Below, one piece after another: positions 34,702 to 45,698 of a stretch of DNA of 64,000 nucleotides. Below the pieces are notes generated by a model, which was not told where the DNA came from, ran no database searches, and was given only the letters and a program-made list of their open reading frames with translations. The position numbers were made by a program, and so were the translations under genes. How positions within the stretch are numbered: the first letter of the stretch is position 1; each line of letters begins with the position of its first letter. The stretch is from Anaspis maculata (Eukaryota; Arthropoda; Insecta; Coleoptera; Scraptiidae), in the NCBI GenBank assembly GCA_949128115.1, contig OX421966.1:57471416-57535415 (forward strand). Direction: 5' to 3'.

Positions 34702-37700
34702 TCAGCAAGCTGACACTCCAACTACCTGGAGTTGATCCGTATCTTCCGGTACGTCCGGAGGAACGGTGGTGTCTGCCTTCAGGTCCTTTGCGTGATAGGT
34801 ACCTATTCTGACTCCCTGATCAGTCACCAGGCCATATGTCCAAGGAGACACCTTGGTATCGATGGTATAAGGACCTTTGAATTTTGGCGCTAACTTTGCG
34901 GAGAAGTACCGGGCAGCATCCGATTGTGCAAAATTTCGGTGCCACACCCGATCTCCCACGTTGAATTGATCGGACCTTCGGCGCAAATCATATTGATGCT
35001 TCCCTCGCTGAAAGGAATCGGCAATCTTTGCCTTCACTCGAGCAAAGATCCTCCGAAATAAGTCGTCCCTAGGGAGAGGGGGCTCTCCCTCCTGCAAAAT
35101 CTGCTCGTCCAGTTCATGATCCGTGCCATGGACACACATTCTTCGGCCAAAGTTTACAAAGAAGGGCGTAGTTCCGGTGGCTTCACTTTGCGACGTCCGC
35201 ATCGCACAGGCTGCCTTCTGCAAGTGGGTCTCCCACTCCCTGTGGTTGTCCTTGACGTAGGACGCAAGGATGACCTTGAGGGTCCGGTGATGTCGTTCCA
35301 CCCTGTTGGCTTGGGGGTGATGCAGAGCGGTGTACGAGATGTCAACACCGTATTCCTTGGCGAAGTCCGTGAAGACCCTGCTGACAAACTGCCTGCCATT
35401 GTCGCAGACTAGGGTTTTTGGGACGCCGAAGAGGAGGAAGATGTGGTTCTCTAGGAGCTTGACCACACTTTTGGCCACTGCCTGTCTAAGTGGGAGAAAG
35501 ATGCAAAACCGGGTGAAGTGGTCGAGCACGGAGAGGATATACATGTTTCCCATTTTAGACTTCGGCAGTGGACCCACAAGATCCACGTAGACGACCTCCC
35601 ATGGTCGCGTCACCTCTAGTCTGCCACACATCAGGCCGGCAGGGGCCTTCTGCTCTGGCTTCTGGGCCAAGCAAGTTTGACAGCTTCGGACATACGCCTC
35701 GACATCCCGTCGCATCCCCGGCCAATAAAATTGCTCGTTGAGGCGATATAGTGTCCGAGACACACCGCCGTGTCCCGCCAGTGGACTATCATGTTTTAGG
35801 GCGAGTAGTGCGGTTCGCCTCTTCCGAGGTACAACCAGTCGCCAAGCTCTCGCATAGCCAGTATTGAGGGACGGCTCTCGGCAGTTCTTCAGCAGGGACT
35901 CTCCCTGTAACCTCCACAGCGGAAACTGCAACGGATTCTCCCTAATCCGTTCTCGCATTTTGAGATACCACGGGTCCCGAGCGTCGTGAAAATCCTCCAG
36001 GAAATCCACCTCTGCTGAGTCCACCACCGGAACCGACCTACTCAGTAAGTCCGGAACCACATTGTCCCTTCCAGCTCGATGGATGACTTGGAAGCTGTAT
36101 TGTTGGAGGCGTACGGACCAGCGTGCTAAGCGACCGTTGGGGTCCTTCAGGGTGTGGAGCCATTTGAGGGCAAAGTGGTCCGTGACCACTGTAAAGTGAC
36201 CACCCTCAACGTAGGCTCGGAACTTCTCAATGGCCCACACCACCCCAAGGCACTCTTTCTCGGTCGCACTGAACTTGCGTTCAGCCGCCGAGAGTGACCT
36301 GCTGATGAAACTGATCACATACTCCTCCCCATCGTCGTCCTGCTGCGACAGTACAGCTCCCAGACCGAAATCACTTGCGTCGGTCTGAATCTGGAAGGGT
36401 CTTGTGAAGTCCGGACATCTGACCAGCGGGGCTGTGACGAGGCATTCCTTCAAGGACGTTAGCGCCGTGTCGCACTCGGGCGACCAGCGAAAAGTAACAC
36501 CCTTGCGAAGCAAGTTGTTAATGGGCGCTACCAAATTTGAAAAGTTCGGCACAAACCGACGATACCAACCTGCCATCCCAAAAATGCGGCGTACGTCGCG
36601 TACTCTAGTGGGAGCTGGCAGGTCGAGTATGGCTTGCACCTTACTTGGATCAACTCGGAGGCCCTGGCTGTCAACAATATATCCGAGGTACCGGAGTTCA
36701 GGAAGGCACAAGTGGCACTTGTCCTGACTCACCTCCAAGCCAGCCTTTTCTAGGCGGCGAAATACCTCTTCCAGGATTTCGAGATGCCTTTTGAAGCTTT
36801 CAGTTACAATGACGATGTCGTCAAGGTACACAAAGACATGCGGCTCAAGGTCCAACCCAAGGACCCGATCCATGAGCCGCTGCCAAGTCGCCGGCGCATT
36901 GTGTAGCCCAAACGGCATGCGTCGGAACTGAAACAGTCCTCGGCCTGGGACCGTAAATGCCGTGACCGGACGAGAGGCTTCCTCCACCGGCACCTGCCAA
37001 TAGGCGCTCTTTATATCAAGCGATGACAAATATTTGGCGCTACCGAGCCTATCCAAAATACTTGTCACCAGAGGCAGGGGGTATGCGTCCTTTTCTGTCA
37101 CCGCATTGACCCGACGGTAGTCCACACAGAACCGGTATTGGTCTGGTGCTTTCCGTACGAGTACAATGGGTGACGCCCACGCCGAAGACGACGGTTCAAC
37201 CACCCCCAGCTCCAACATCTTGTCAAGCTCCGAGTTAGCGTGCTGCTGGAGTACCGGCGAGAGAGGATAGTACCTCTGTTTGATTGGCTCGGTATCCGGT
37301 TTTACCCGAATCCTGTGTTCAACCAAGCCAGTACAGCCTAACGGTGCCTTCGTTGATTGAAAAACTCGACGGAGCAATGCGTCCAGTTCATGCTGTTCCT
37401 CTGGAGTGCAGCTCGTGCCGGCGGATATGTCCATGACGGCTAAAGGTGCGGAAGATAGAACGATGCGCTCACTTGAAAGGGTAATGCTCATCCGCATACG
37501 GCGGATAAAGTCAGCCCCCAGTATCAGGGCGTGTTTCAAGTCAGGGAGGGCAAGGACCTCGAAAAGTTTTTCCGCTTCGCCCACGCGAATGGGTACGGAA
37601 AAGGATCCGACGGTATTCATCCTAACCCCGTTAGCCACTCTGCAATCGGTGAATCGCGAAACCCTCCGCCCGCACCCGAGACGGTTCAGGACTTCCATCC

Positions 37701-37950
37701 CCTCCCTCCCCACGCACGTACGTGATGCGCCCGTATCTAGTAGTCCAATGAGCTCTTTACCAAATACCTGCCCACGTAGGTAAGGGCGGTTATCGCCTTT
37801 GATCCGTGATAAATTGAAGATGTTAAGTTTCTTCTTCTTGGTCGAGGAGAGCAAAGTAGGAGGATCTGTATCTCGACCGGATAAGGATCCTCCGGTTAGT
37901 TTTCCTTCCTGGGTGGCTTGGAAGAATATCGCCGCTTGCAATCCGGGCAA
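34702..37950 (-). CDS. pol: Gypsy Pol polyprotein, right unit (identical protein)
   Basis: The 1,082-residue protein is the same as that of the left unit, with intact DTGA, YLDD, RNase H and D-35-E motifs at the same residue positions. No stop or shift separates the two copies. Both units thus look competent, which is unusual for an old duplication and argues for a recent event or for an assembly artefact. Confidence 0.93.
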   Translation of the reverse strand: MPGLQAAIFFQATQEGKLTGGSLSGRDTDPPTLLSSTKKKKLNIFNLSRIKGDNRPYLRGQVFGKELIGLLDTGASRTCVGREGMEVLNRLGCGRRVSRFTDCRVANGVRMNTVGSFSVPIRVGEAEKLFEVLALPDLKHALILGADFIRRMRMSITLSSERIVLSSAPLAVMDISAGTSCTPEEQHELDALLRRVFQSTKAPLGCTGLVEHRIRVKPDTEPIKQRYYPLSPVLQQHANSELDKMLELGVVEPSSSAWASPIVLVRKAPDQYRFCVDYRRVNAVTEKDAYPLPLVTSILDRLGSAKYLSSLDIKSAYWQVPVEEASRPVTAFTVPGRGLFQFRRMPFGLHNAPATWQRLMDRVLGLDLEPHVFVYLDDIVIVTESFKRHLEILEEVFRRLEKAGLEVSQDKCHLCLPELRYLGYIVDSQGLRVDPSKVQAILDLPAPTRVRDVRRIFGMAGWYRRFVPNFSNLVAPINNLLRKGVTFRWSPECDTALTSLKECLVTAPLVRCPDFTRPFQIQTDASDFGLGAVLSQQDDDGEEYVISFISRSLSAAERKFSATEKECLGVVWAIEKFRAYVEGGHFTVVTDHFALKWLHTLKDPNGRLARWSVRLQQYSFQVIHRAGRDNVVPDLLSRSVPVVDSAEVDFLEDFHDARDPWYLKMRERIRENPLQFPLWRLQGESLLKNCREPSLNTGYARAWRLVVPRKRRTALLALKHDSPLAGHGGVSRTLYRLNEQFYWPGMRRDVEAYVRSCQTCLAQKPEQKAPAGLMCGRLEVTRPWEVVYVDLVGPLPKSKMGNMYILSVLDHFTRFCIFLPLRQAVAKSVVKLLENHIFLLFGVPKTLVCDNGRQFVSRVFTDFAKEYGVDISYTALHHPQANRVERHHRTLKVILASYVKDNHREWETHLQKAACAMRTSQSEATGTTPFFVNFGRRMCVHGTDHELDEQILQEGEPPLPRDDLFRRIFARVKAKIADSFQRGKHQYDLRRRSDQFNVGDRVWHRNFAQSDAARYFSAKLAPKFKGPYTIDTKVSPWTYGLVTDQGVRIGTYHAKDLKADTTVPPDVPEDTDQLQVVGVSAC

Positions 37951-40046
37951 GTCAGCACTGAAACACCAGCCTTAACGCACCGGGAGCAGAAGTTTACTTC
38001 CCCTTGGCTGCACGACGCCGCATAGTGGCCGGTTCCGCCGCATATCCAGCACGGTCGACTATTCTTGGCTGCCGGTCGCGAATAATTCTGGGGCTGTGCA
38101 CGTTCGCCGGAGGGGATGCGCCGGTCGGACGATTTGGGTTCGTTGGACCTCTCTGGCCTCGTCTCCAAAGCGCAGACTCTCGGATGATGTTCAGTCTCCG
38201 GTACACCAGTAAACGCTGACACCGCTGCACGTGTACGTGTTTTCGAAAATCCTAGATCTGGCTCTAAGAGCTGTGAGGTGTTGGTTGGTGGTGGCTTATA
38301 TTTCGACGCAATTATACGGGTCTCCTCGATTTGCTTGCAGACTCGGATCAGGTCTCCAACCGAAAAAATGTTGAACCGAGTCAGCTCGAACTGGATGTAG
38401 GGCAGAACATTGGAGCGGATCACTCCCAATCGGACGTCTTCAGCTGGCACGCACGGGAGTCGCAGGAACAGATTTTCTACCGCAGAAATAAATGCCACAA
38501 CACCCTCCGCCGGATGCTGAGTTCTTCGATTGATTTCCTCCCACAACCGCTTGGAATAGTCGAGTGGTTCGAAGGCTATTCTCATTGCCTGCACCAGGTC
38601 GCTCCAGTTCGCGAATCGGAACCGATTGGCTCGCCAGTAGTTCAGGGCGTCCCCCTCAAGAATATCTGCCGCCGCGTAAAAGAGTTGATCCGTCGACGCG
38701 CCTCGAGCAAAGCAAAGCTCCTCCACTCTCTGCAAGAATGCTGACCAACTGCCGCTACCGTCGAACTTCAACCCCCACTTGGCGATTGGCACCGCAGCCG
38801 GCCTCGAGGTGAAACTGTTCTGGAACAGATTTTGTAGCGGTCCAGTTGACTGACTTGTGGGCTGAACGTTTGCTAAGCCGCGACTCCAATTCGTGTTTGA
38901 CCCGTACGCCGGAAAATGTGTAGCAGTAGGACCCGGTCCTGACTGTGTAGGAAGATACCCTAGTCCTGCCGTTCCAGCAAGATGAGTCTGGAATTGCGTG
39001 GGAATGTAGCCAGGAAAATGTGAAGCCGTAGGGCCCGGTCCTGAGAGTGTGGGAAGATATCCTGGCCCTGCTGTCCCCATCAGGTGAGTTTGGGGTTGCG
39101 TAGGAATGTATCCAGGAAAACCTGCGGTGGTAGGGTTCTTCTGGTTCAGCGAGCGCGTATTTGTGGAGATGTTAGCCAACACACTCAGATTGGGGTTGGC
39201 ACCAGAGACCCCTGAAGAGTTCAGACTCGGCGGAAATGGTTGAGCCCCAGCCCACGGTTGTAGACCCTGGTGGAATCTTGAACCCGTGTCTTGAACCTGG
39301 GTGGAACTGGGAATGCCTCTTTCCGGATAAGCAGCCGTCGTGACGGTTGAAGCAGTCGAGGAGGCCAAAGTGATGTTGGGAACTTGCAACGTCACCATCT
39401 CCGTCGCAGAAGTGGATGGTGGGAGATCGTAGACCTCCTCAGTCCGGCCGTTGCTCGTCTCGTCCTCAATCACCATATCAACACCTCGCTCATCTAAAGC
39501 CCCCTCGATCTCCAACGCCGTGTGACGAACGTACTCCAGCTGATCCTGCATCAGTCTATTAACCTCCTCCGTATGCATGCCTTCGTCCCCAGCGGCCGCC
39601 GTCGCCCCCTCCAATTGCCGTTGTTGGTCCTCATCATGGATCGTCATGTTTTGGTACACTTCGGCTAATTGTGCCAGAAGAACTAGACACCGACCTCGCA
39701 ACTCGTCCTGTAGTTGTTGGAAGGATCGGGCGGTTGGATTCAACCTGTCCAGTCTTCCTAAGATATGCCGAAGTCGTGTTGAAATGCTAGCATACTCATT
39801 GTCCCTGTTGTCTTGGTTGAAATCCCGAATACGGCCCATCAGCTCGAGCAGCTTCTCCCGGACCAGAGCGAATTCGACAACAGGATTAGAGTCGACATCC
39901 CGCGTTGCCACGCCTGCCTGGTACGCTTCCCGAAGAAGCTTCCGGTTCGCCTCCACCGTCTTCGTCGGTCGAAAACCTCTGATCAGCAGCTCATGTTCCA
40001 GCTCGTCCTTAAGGAGCCGGTCCGGGTTCAGTTGCGATGACGTCAT
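37896..40046 (-). CDS. gag: Gypsy Gag polyprotein, right unit (identical protein)
   Basis: The 716-residue protein is the same as the left copy, with the CCHC knuckle and the two Pro/Gly-rich repeats retained. It ends 55 bases inside pol in the same -1 arrangement. Its leader (40,047-40,931) and Lys-type primer-binding site sit between it and the right LTR. Confidence 0.92.
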   Translation of the reverse strand: MTSSQLNPDRLLKDELEHELLIRGFRPTKTVEANRKLLREAYQAGVATRDVDSNPVVEFALVREKLLELMGRIRDFNQDNRDNEYASISTRLRHILGRLDRLNPTARSFQQLQDELRGRCLVLLAQLAEVYQNMTIHDEDQQRQLEGATAAAGDEGMHTEEVNRLMQDQLEYVRHTALEIEGALDERGVDMVIEDETSNGRTEEVYDLPPSTSATEMVTLQVPNITLASSTASTVTTAAYPERGIPSSTQVQDTGSRFHQGLQPWAGAQPFPPSLNSSGVSGANPNLSVLANISTNTRSLNQKNPTTAGFPGYIPTQPQTHLMGTAGPGYLPTLSGPGPTASHFPGYIPTQFQTHLAGTAGLGYLPTQSGPGPTATHFPAYGSNTNWSRGLANVQPTSQSTGPLQNLFQNSFTSRPAAVPIAKWGLKFDGSGSWSAFLQRVEELCFARGASTDQLFYAAADILEGDALNYWRANRFRFANWSDLVQAMRIAFEPLDYSKRLWEEINRRTQHPAEGVVAFISAVENLFLRLPCVPAEDVRLGVIRSNVLPYIQFELTRFNIFSVGDLIRVCKQIEETRIIASKYKPPPTNTSQLLEPDLGFSKTRTRAAVSAFTGVPETEHHPRVCALETRPERSNEPKSSDRRIPSGERAQPQNYSRPAAKNSRPCWICGGTGHYAASCSQGEVNFCSRCVKAGVSVLTCPDCKRRYSSKPPRKEN

Positions 40047-40931
40047 GGTTCAGGACAACGAGAGGATGCCGCAAAACTCAGGAAAATTCAGAGTATAACA
40101 ATCGAGAAAAATAACCTTAATAAAACTGTTATATCGTTGTTATATAGGTAGGTGTATAAGTACAGAAACACACCTTTTGAAAGAAGTGGATGAAAGGACT
40201 TCTAGTTGAATGTAAAGATATATCTCGCTGTGGAGATAAATACACAAATAAAAACAAAATAAATAAAACACAATAAATATTAAAATGTTGCTAAGGCTAG
40301 ATCTCTTCTCCTTTTCCCCTTCCTGCAAATCAGTCCTGGAAGAGTGAGAAAGAACCGGAGAGTAGAACCTAAACCTAAATGTGCCCTATAACCCCAGGGT
40401 CTAATCGGTCAAACCGAAGAAAAAAATAATTTTAAGGAAGAGAGAAGAAAATCGAACTTCCTTTCTCCCCCCTTTCCTCAAAACAAAAGGAAAAAAAAAC
40501 TACCTAGCTAAGCGATAGCAGCTATTTTTCTCAATAACTCAGCGCAAAGCAGCGCAGAAATAAGTCGGTGGGTACCGCAACCGAGTATTCCTGCTCCTTT
40601 GATACACCCTGTATCGAACTGCAAAAGCACTACCTACAACTAACCTTAACACTAATTCTTACAACCGAATATGTACAAATGTGAGACCTTTCTTGGTCCG
40701 ATTTTCCCGAAAATCGAACAAATCCAAAGAAAATCCCACCTTCAGGCTTGCTAAAAAAAAATTAAGCCTGCCTACTGACGAATTTGGTGAATTCTGCGCC
40801 AAACAAACCAATCTACTCTTGGCTGAACACCAAATCCGCTCTTTTTCGCGTAAAAAAAAATAACGCACTTTCAAGAGATATATTATCCTACCAGGATAAA
40901 TCACACAAAAGGACAACACAGGTTATTTTAA

Positions 40932-40942
40932 GTTGGGCGCCA
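40932..40942 (-). other. Primer-binding site, right unit (Lys-tRNA type)
   Basis: TGGCGCCCAAC on the minus strand lies one base inside the right LTR, exactly 8,527 bp from its left-unit counterpart. Confidence 0.85.
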
Positions 40943-40943
40943 C

Positions 40944-43060
40944 TGTTAGTGTGTTTAGTCCCGTTGTGTTGCCTTACTTGCACCGGCCTAGTGCCGCGGG
41001 TTCGGCGAAATCTGTCACTGCTGTCAAGTGACAGAATAACCAAATAAATAAATAGACAAACGACACTTTACAGATTTTATCCTTTATTACTGGGTAAGTT
41101 CAGCTGCGTTAATAGGTTTGTTCGCGTCGCATGAACCTTCTGCACTTTTCTGCCCTAAGTGCACTTTACCGTTCGCGTCGCAGAAAAAGTACAGTTTGGT
41201 GGTGTTCGCGTCGCCGAAAAAGTTCTCAGTGCCAGAAAAAAGTGCTGCACCTTCTACACCCAGTCGGAGGGTGGTGCCAAAAGTTCAGAACCCAGAAAGT
41301 TTGCCATTTATGACATTTGGATGATTTAGCGCCTGATTTGACGTTAGCTTCTGTCTGTACGATGGACTTGTGGAAAGTTGCTGAAGAAGGAGACTTCGTA
41401 TATTTTGGCGATCAAAGAAGAAAGATCCACCAAGAAGTGGAATGACTTGTTCTACATAATTTTTATTTGCCTTCTTCATGGTGTTGAAATATAACGTCCG
41501 TCCGTAAAAAATGTCTGTTTCTCTGTCATCGTCCTCGTCGGTGGAAAGTTGCTGAAGAAGGAGACTTCGTATATTTTGGCGATCAAAGAAGAAAGATCCA
41601 CCAAGAAGTGGAGAGACTTGTTCTACATAATTTCTATTTGCCTTCTTCATTGTGTTGAAATATAACGTCCGTCGGTAAAAATGTCTGTTTCTCTGTCATC
41701 GTCCTCGTCGGAAGAAGCTATGTTGTGTGTAATCAGTCCAAACATCATCATAAGAGCGTTTCGGTTCTGCTTGGCGATTGCTTTGCTCTTGGCAGTCTTG
41801 GCACAGCTCTTGGCTTTGCTCGACATTTTACAAATGAATTCTGAAGCTATCACTCAGAATTCGGAAAGTATCAACACTGTCAACTATCAACTATCAAATC
41901 TGGTGCTACAACATTTATTGCACTAAACCGTTCGCGTCGATTTGGTGTTTTAATCTGCACCAACTACACCTCGTACATGTACTTCAAGGTTCATATGAAC
42001 TTTTGGGTGCCAAAGGTTCATGCGACGCGAACAAACCTAATTATAGCTCGTATTTGGTGTTCACGACACTTGTTTCCAGCCCTCTTGACCGCCGCCTTGA
42101 CCGCCTGCGGCACCACCACCACCCCCAAGAGGTGAAGTGAGGTTATGTTCCTGATCGCAGGGCCCCCTAAATCCGCTCTGAAAACGCAAAACACGGCCGA
42201 AAGCTTCACGTAACGCACCTCTCGGAAGGGTGTCCCGTCCGCGACCTAGTGAGCTCACCCGGCGACGAAATTGGATAACCCGAACCTACGCAGTGGTTAT
42301 TGTGCAAACGTGCACCGAACGAAATGCCGCGCTCTACGCCTTCTTACAGAATCAGAGGGTTAGTGAAAAGAAACGGGAGAAATCCTCACGACAGTCCAGG
42401 AGCAGCAGCAGTAGCCAGGAAGGTCTCCACGACGGTCCGGTGTCACCGATGTCTGGAGGACCACGAAGTAGCTGCAGCACAGGCGAACGAGTAACTGGGG
42501 GTAGTTGACGACCTTGCTGGTACCAGTAGTCGGCCTCGGAAGTGTGTTGGTCGTCGCAAGACGGGGACTGAAGTCCCACGATGGAAAATGGCTCGCCTTA
42601 AGTGGAACACCTGATGGTCGACGTGGTATGTGTTACTTGCCGAGTCTGGCTGGGGTGACGGCTATGATTTTTCCTTTTAGGGAAACCCCACGGGCCTTCG
42701 TGGCTGCCACTGCCAAATTGGATGGCTTCGCTGGCCTGTACCCTGGCACCTGACGGAGCGCAAAACATATTACGGCTCTGGACCGAATTCAAACTCAAGT
42801 ACTCACCTTGACTTGCAACGAGATCGTTCCCAGAGTCCTCAACTCACGATCTCTTCCCTTACAGCGCACGGGGCACTTTTAATATCGCAGAACTGTTACA
42901 AGCAAGGTGCCGTACAAAAGGAATCTGACAGGTGTCAAGTATTTAAATTCCTTATCAGTCCAGAGCCGCAAAAACGAAGTTGCAACTATCCGCCTGATAA
43001 GGCGCGAACCATTTGAATCTTTGCATCCATTTGGGAATAAATGAAATCTTGCCCGTAACA
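40944..43060 (-). repeat. Outer right LTR (5' LTR of right unit), 2,117 bp with DNA element
   Basis: This has the same TG...CA ends and the same insertion as the middle LTR. It is the promoter-bearing LTR of the right unit. The bases after it are GCCT, the right target duplication. Confidence 0.92.
41114..42038 (-). mobile_element. 925-bp inverted-repeat DNA element inside the right LTR
   Basis: A copy, apparently identical, of the element at 32,587-33,511, at the same LTR position with the same AAT flanks. It carries the same decayed minus-strand frames (41,285-41,650 and 41,647-41,853). Its position and flanks show it was copied together with the LTR, not by a second insertion. Confidence 0.85.
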
Positions 43061-43064
43061 GCCT
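43061..43064. repeat. Target-site duplication GCCT, right copy
   Basis: Pairs with 24,814-24,817 and marks the right edge of the gypsy array. Confidence 0.85.
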
Positions 43065-43436
43065 GTCGATTTGCTATGTTGCTGGTGGTGACGATAGCTG
43101 CTGTAGATCCTTGCTGAACACCTACCTAGATGGTGGCATATAATATCACTTCCTGCCACATCCATTACGAAGTGTTGCTTGGAATCATTTTCTTCGCATA
43201 CCTCCACGATCTGCTACCAGTGAGGTAGTGAGCTCATATTTCTTTTTCTTTGTAAAAGGAGTTAGCTGAGGCTTCTTTTTCAGCTCAATTCTTGAAGGGG
43301 GATACTACATATTTTCCTTGAATGGTTTTTAAGCCCACAACCGAGCCCACAACCTTATACATACTACTACTTCTAGTTTGGGGCATCGCACCCCAGCTGT
43401 GAAAAAACATACTGTTGCAGATAAGGGGTCACAAAG

Positions 43437-43634
43437 TTAAACGATTCTACCTACATAGAAATGATCTTCACAGCAATAATATCCGTCGCCCCATGGGGCT
43501 GGTCTTCTGTCGCCGGTAGCTGTATGGCACTTGTTTCTCAGGGGTTGAGACTTAGGTACGCTGATGACAATTTTTTGTGGGGCACTTGAAGAGGTGTTGG
43601 GATATCCCTTGAAAATGCATGTTTTTAATGACAT
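43437..43634 (-). pseudogene. Degenerate THAP-type zinc-finger domain
   Basis: A 65-codon frame reads KTCIFKGYPNTSSSAPQK, then ISVPKSQPLRNKCHTATGD, then YYCCEDHFYVG. This follows the layout of the THAP domain (C2CH zinc binding; PxD/LRxxW; CxxHF) found in P-element-like transposases and host proteins. The second Cys of the CxxC pair is replaced by Tyr and the conserved Trp by Cys, so it should not fold normally. GTAGGTAG after EDHFY could be a splice donor. No clear continuation was found before the gypsy array begins at 43,060. Alternatively it is an exon of a diverged gene. Confidence 0.55.
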
Positions 43635-43639
43635 TATTG

Positions 43640-44440
43640 ATCATTTGTAGGATGTACTAAACAAATAATTTCGATTTAGCCACCATTCTGTCAAAAAAGA
43701 CAACTAACAAGGTGGCAACAGCGTCGTTCAAATGACGTTTCCTTGTTGCTTGCAAAGCTGCCAGATTTATAATGGACTCCCATTGCAAACACCAAAATTG
43801 ATTGTTCATGCCTCAAAAATGTATTCCATTGTATCCAAAAACATACCACCTAACGTGTTGTTTTGTCGAAGTGATTTTTTTCTAAGGAATATCAAAATAG
43901 TCATGCAAATCTTGACTGCCTGTCAAACAATTTGGCAACGAGGCTCCAGCTACGACCATCCCAATGCGCAAACTCAACTTATCCGCCTACGTCATCAGAC
44001 GTTGAACTTCAATCGGGGTTATTCCCGCCTCGATCTTCAACATTTAAAAAAAAAAGGTAGAGACTTTTGAGACGAACTATTATCATTCATGTAGCAAACT
44101 CACCTTGTAGAACATTTTGGAGCAATAAAAAAAATCGTGTAAGACCTCATTTCAAGAAAGCAAAGGGGCCAGCTAACCATTTTTGCCTGCCGGCGGTCAA
44201 ATGCGACTAGAGACGACTCTTCATTTTTTTTAAGCCAGGCAGCGAAATATGGTATGGACCTTTGCTGGTTTCAGTTTTCAATCCAATCCATGTATAGACA
44301 TCCTCGTTTTGATCAGAGGACTATAAGAAGTAGGTGAGGCACGTAATTGAAGTTATAGGTATTTTTATATTATTATAAACTCAGAAAAACGGGAAGGAAC
44401 TTAATGGAGGAAGCACAGAGCAGTAAATAGGACGGGCACG
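43640..44440. other. No supported gene
   Basis: AT-rich DNA. The 112-codon plus frame at 43,732-44,070 has no recognisable motif and no supporting splice sites. Confidence 0.4.
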
Positions 44441-45100
44441 GGCTCTATTAACGCGCTGCGGCTTCGTCGTGAAGAGCCAGTTTTAATAAACGCCCTCTTA
44501 TATTAAATAAATATCTTCCATGGGGGTGTATTAAATTACGCCGGAAATAACGCCAGGACTGGGTGGGAAGAGACCCCGTTGGCGGCGGGGTGAAAGGGAC
44601 GATTTGCATGTGTAAAGCCCCGCAGTGAAACTTCATTATTTTTGAGTGACGGCGCGGGATTTTCTTGCCGGGTGATAATTGCGGAGAGCTCGCGCGAGAA
44701 ACCTCTGGCCTGTGTGCCCCCGTCATCATCATTTAGAGAAGCATCAGTGCTGCTGCTGCTCACTGCTCTGTAGGTAGGTGTTCACCCATACCACTGCCGG
44801 AAGTGCCCTCTGCTGATGGAAATCCCTGATGTTTGGAACCGCCCCCGGTATGGCCAATATTTGAACGGATTTTGAACAACCCCGGCCTTTGTTTACCGGA
44901 ACGCACAACAGCGGGATCGGCGATTATGACTTTCGAGGGGGTATAAGTACGCAGAACGGATTTGCCGGGGTGGATGCAGGGAAGTGGGGGGATCAGCATC
45001 GGGCTTAAATTTCAACAAACAGTTCAAATTATTGAAGAGATGCCAGACGTGCGTGGCTATGTTCGAAATGCTTATTGATGCCTCGAATTTCATTTTGTCT
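44441..45100. promoter_or_regulatory. GC-richer noncoding island
   Basis: Complex sequence with higher GC than its surroundings (for example GTTGGCGGCGGGGTGAAAGG near 44,578), mixed with AT-rich homeodomain-like sites (TTTAATA, TAAATTA). Several minus-strand frames stay open, but none has a recognisable protein or exon borders. The texture resembles insect conserved noncoding elements; this is inference only. Confidence 0.3.
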
Positions 45101-45698
45101 CAAATGACGGGATAGAAATTGTTGATGATGATGATATGCCCATTTATATGTGTTCAGTTAGTCGGGGAATATAATTCATCAGCAGCGTGAGTTACAATAG
45201 TCCACTTTGAAACTACCTATACGAGTTGTGGTGCGCAAGCGCCAAATTGTTCATGAAAGCAAAGCAAAATGTTGCCGTGTAACGTAACAGGAAAATCCCA
45301 GAGGCAAGTCAAGTTTTGGGGTACCTAATTGGTACCCTGACCTGAATTTCCTCCCACGAAGGAGATTATTTTATCAGAAGTAGACATTATTTCACTCCCA
45401 CTTGTAAGATGACGCTTCTCCTACCAACGCAATCAAGAGAGGTGATTCCCAATTTCCTCAATGGGTTTATAAAGAAGACTAGGCCAGATAATGTGCAGCT
45501 AATAGTCAGCATTACAGACTATAGGTACATCAAGCGCTTTCAATACTAGATAACATCCACATCCTGCGACCCCCGGGGGACCCAACGTGGGATCGGCTCA
45601 CAACAGGAGCCAAAGGGGACCTGCAGATATCTTTTCCATTCGACCGATTTCTACATTATCAGTCTATTACTTCACCTACTTGTGAAAATCAACATCCA
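45101..45698. other. No supported gene
   Basis: No exon or RNA gene recognised. A short palindrome, GGGGTACCTAATTGGTACCC, lies near 45,319. Confidence 0.4.

Larger units (their letters stand above)
24818..43060 (-). mobile_element. Ty3/gypsy retrotransposon tandem: LTR-internal-LTR-internal-LTR
   Basis: Three LTRs and two complete internal regions lie head to tail, transcribed on the minus strand. Every internal landmark recurs exactly 8,527 bp apart, and the encoded proteins are the same in both units. A single 4-bp duplication flanks the array as a whole; none sits beside the middle LTR. This arrangement is expected from unequal crossing-over between the two LTRs of one insertion, which shares a middle LTR. 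Each unit has primer-binding site, leader, gag, pol and polypurine tract and no env, so each is potentially mobile. An assembler repeating one copy is the main alternative. Confidence 0.9.
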
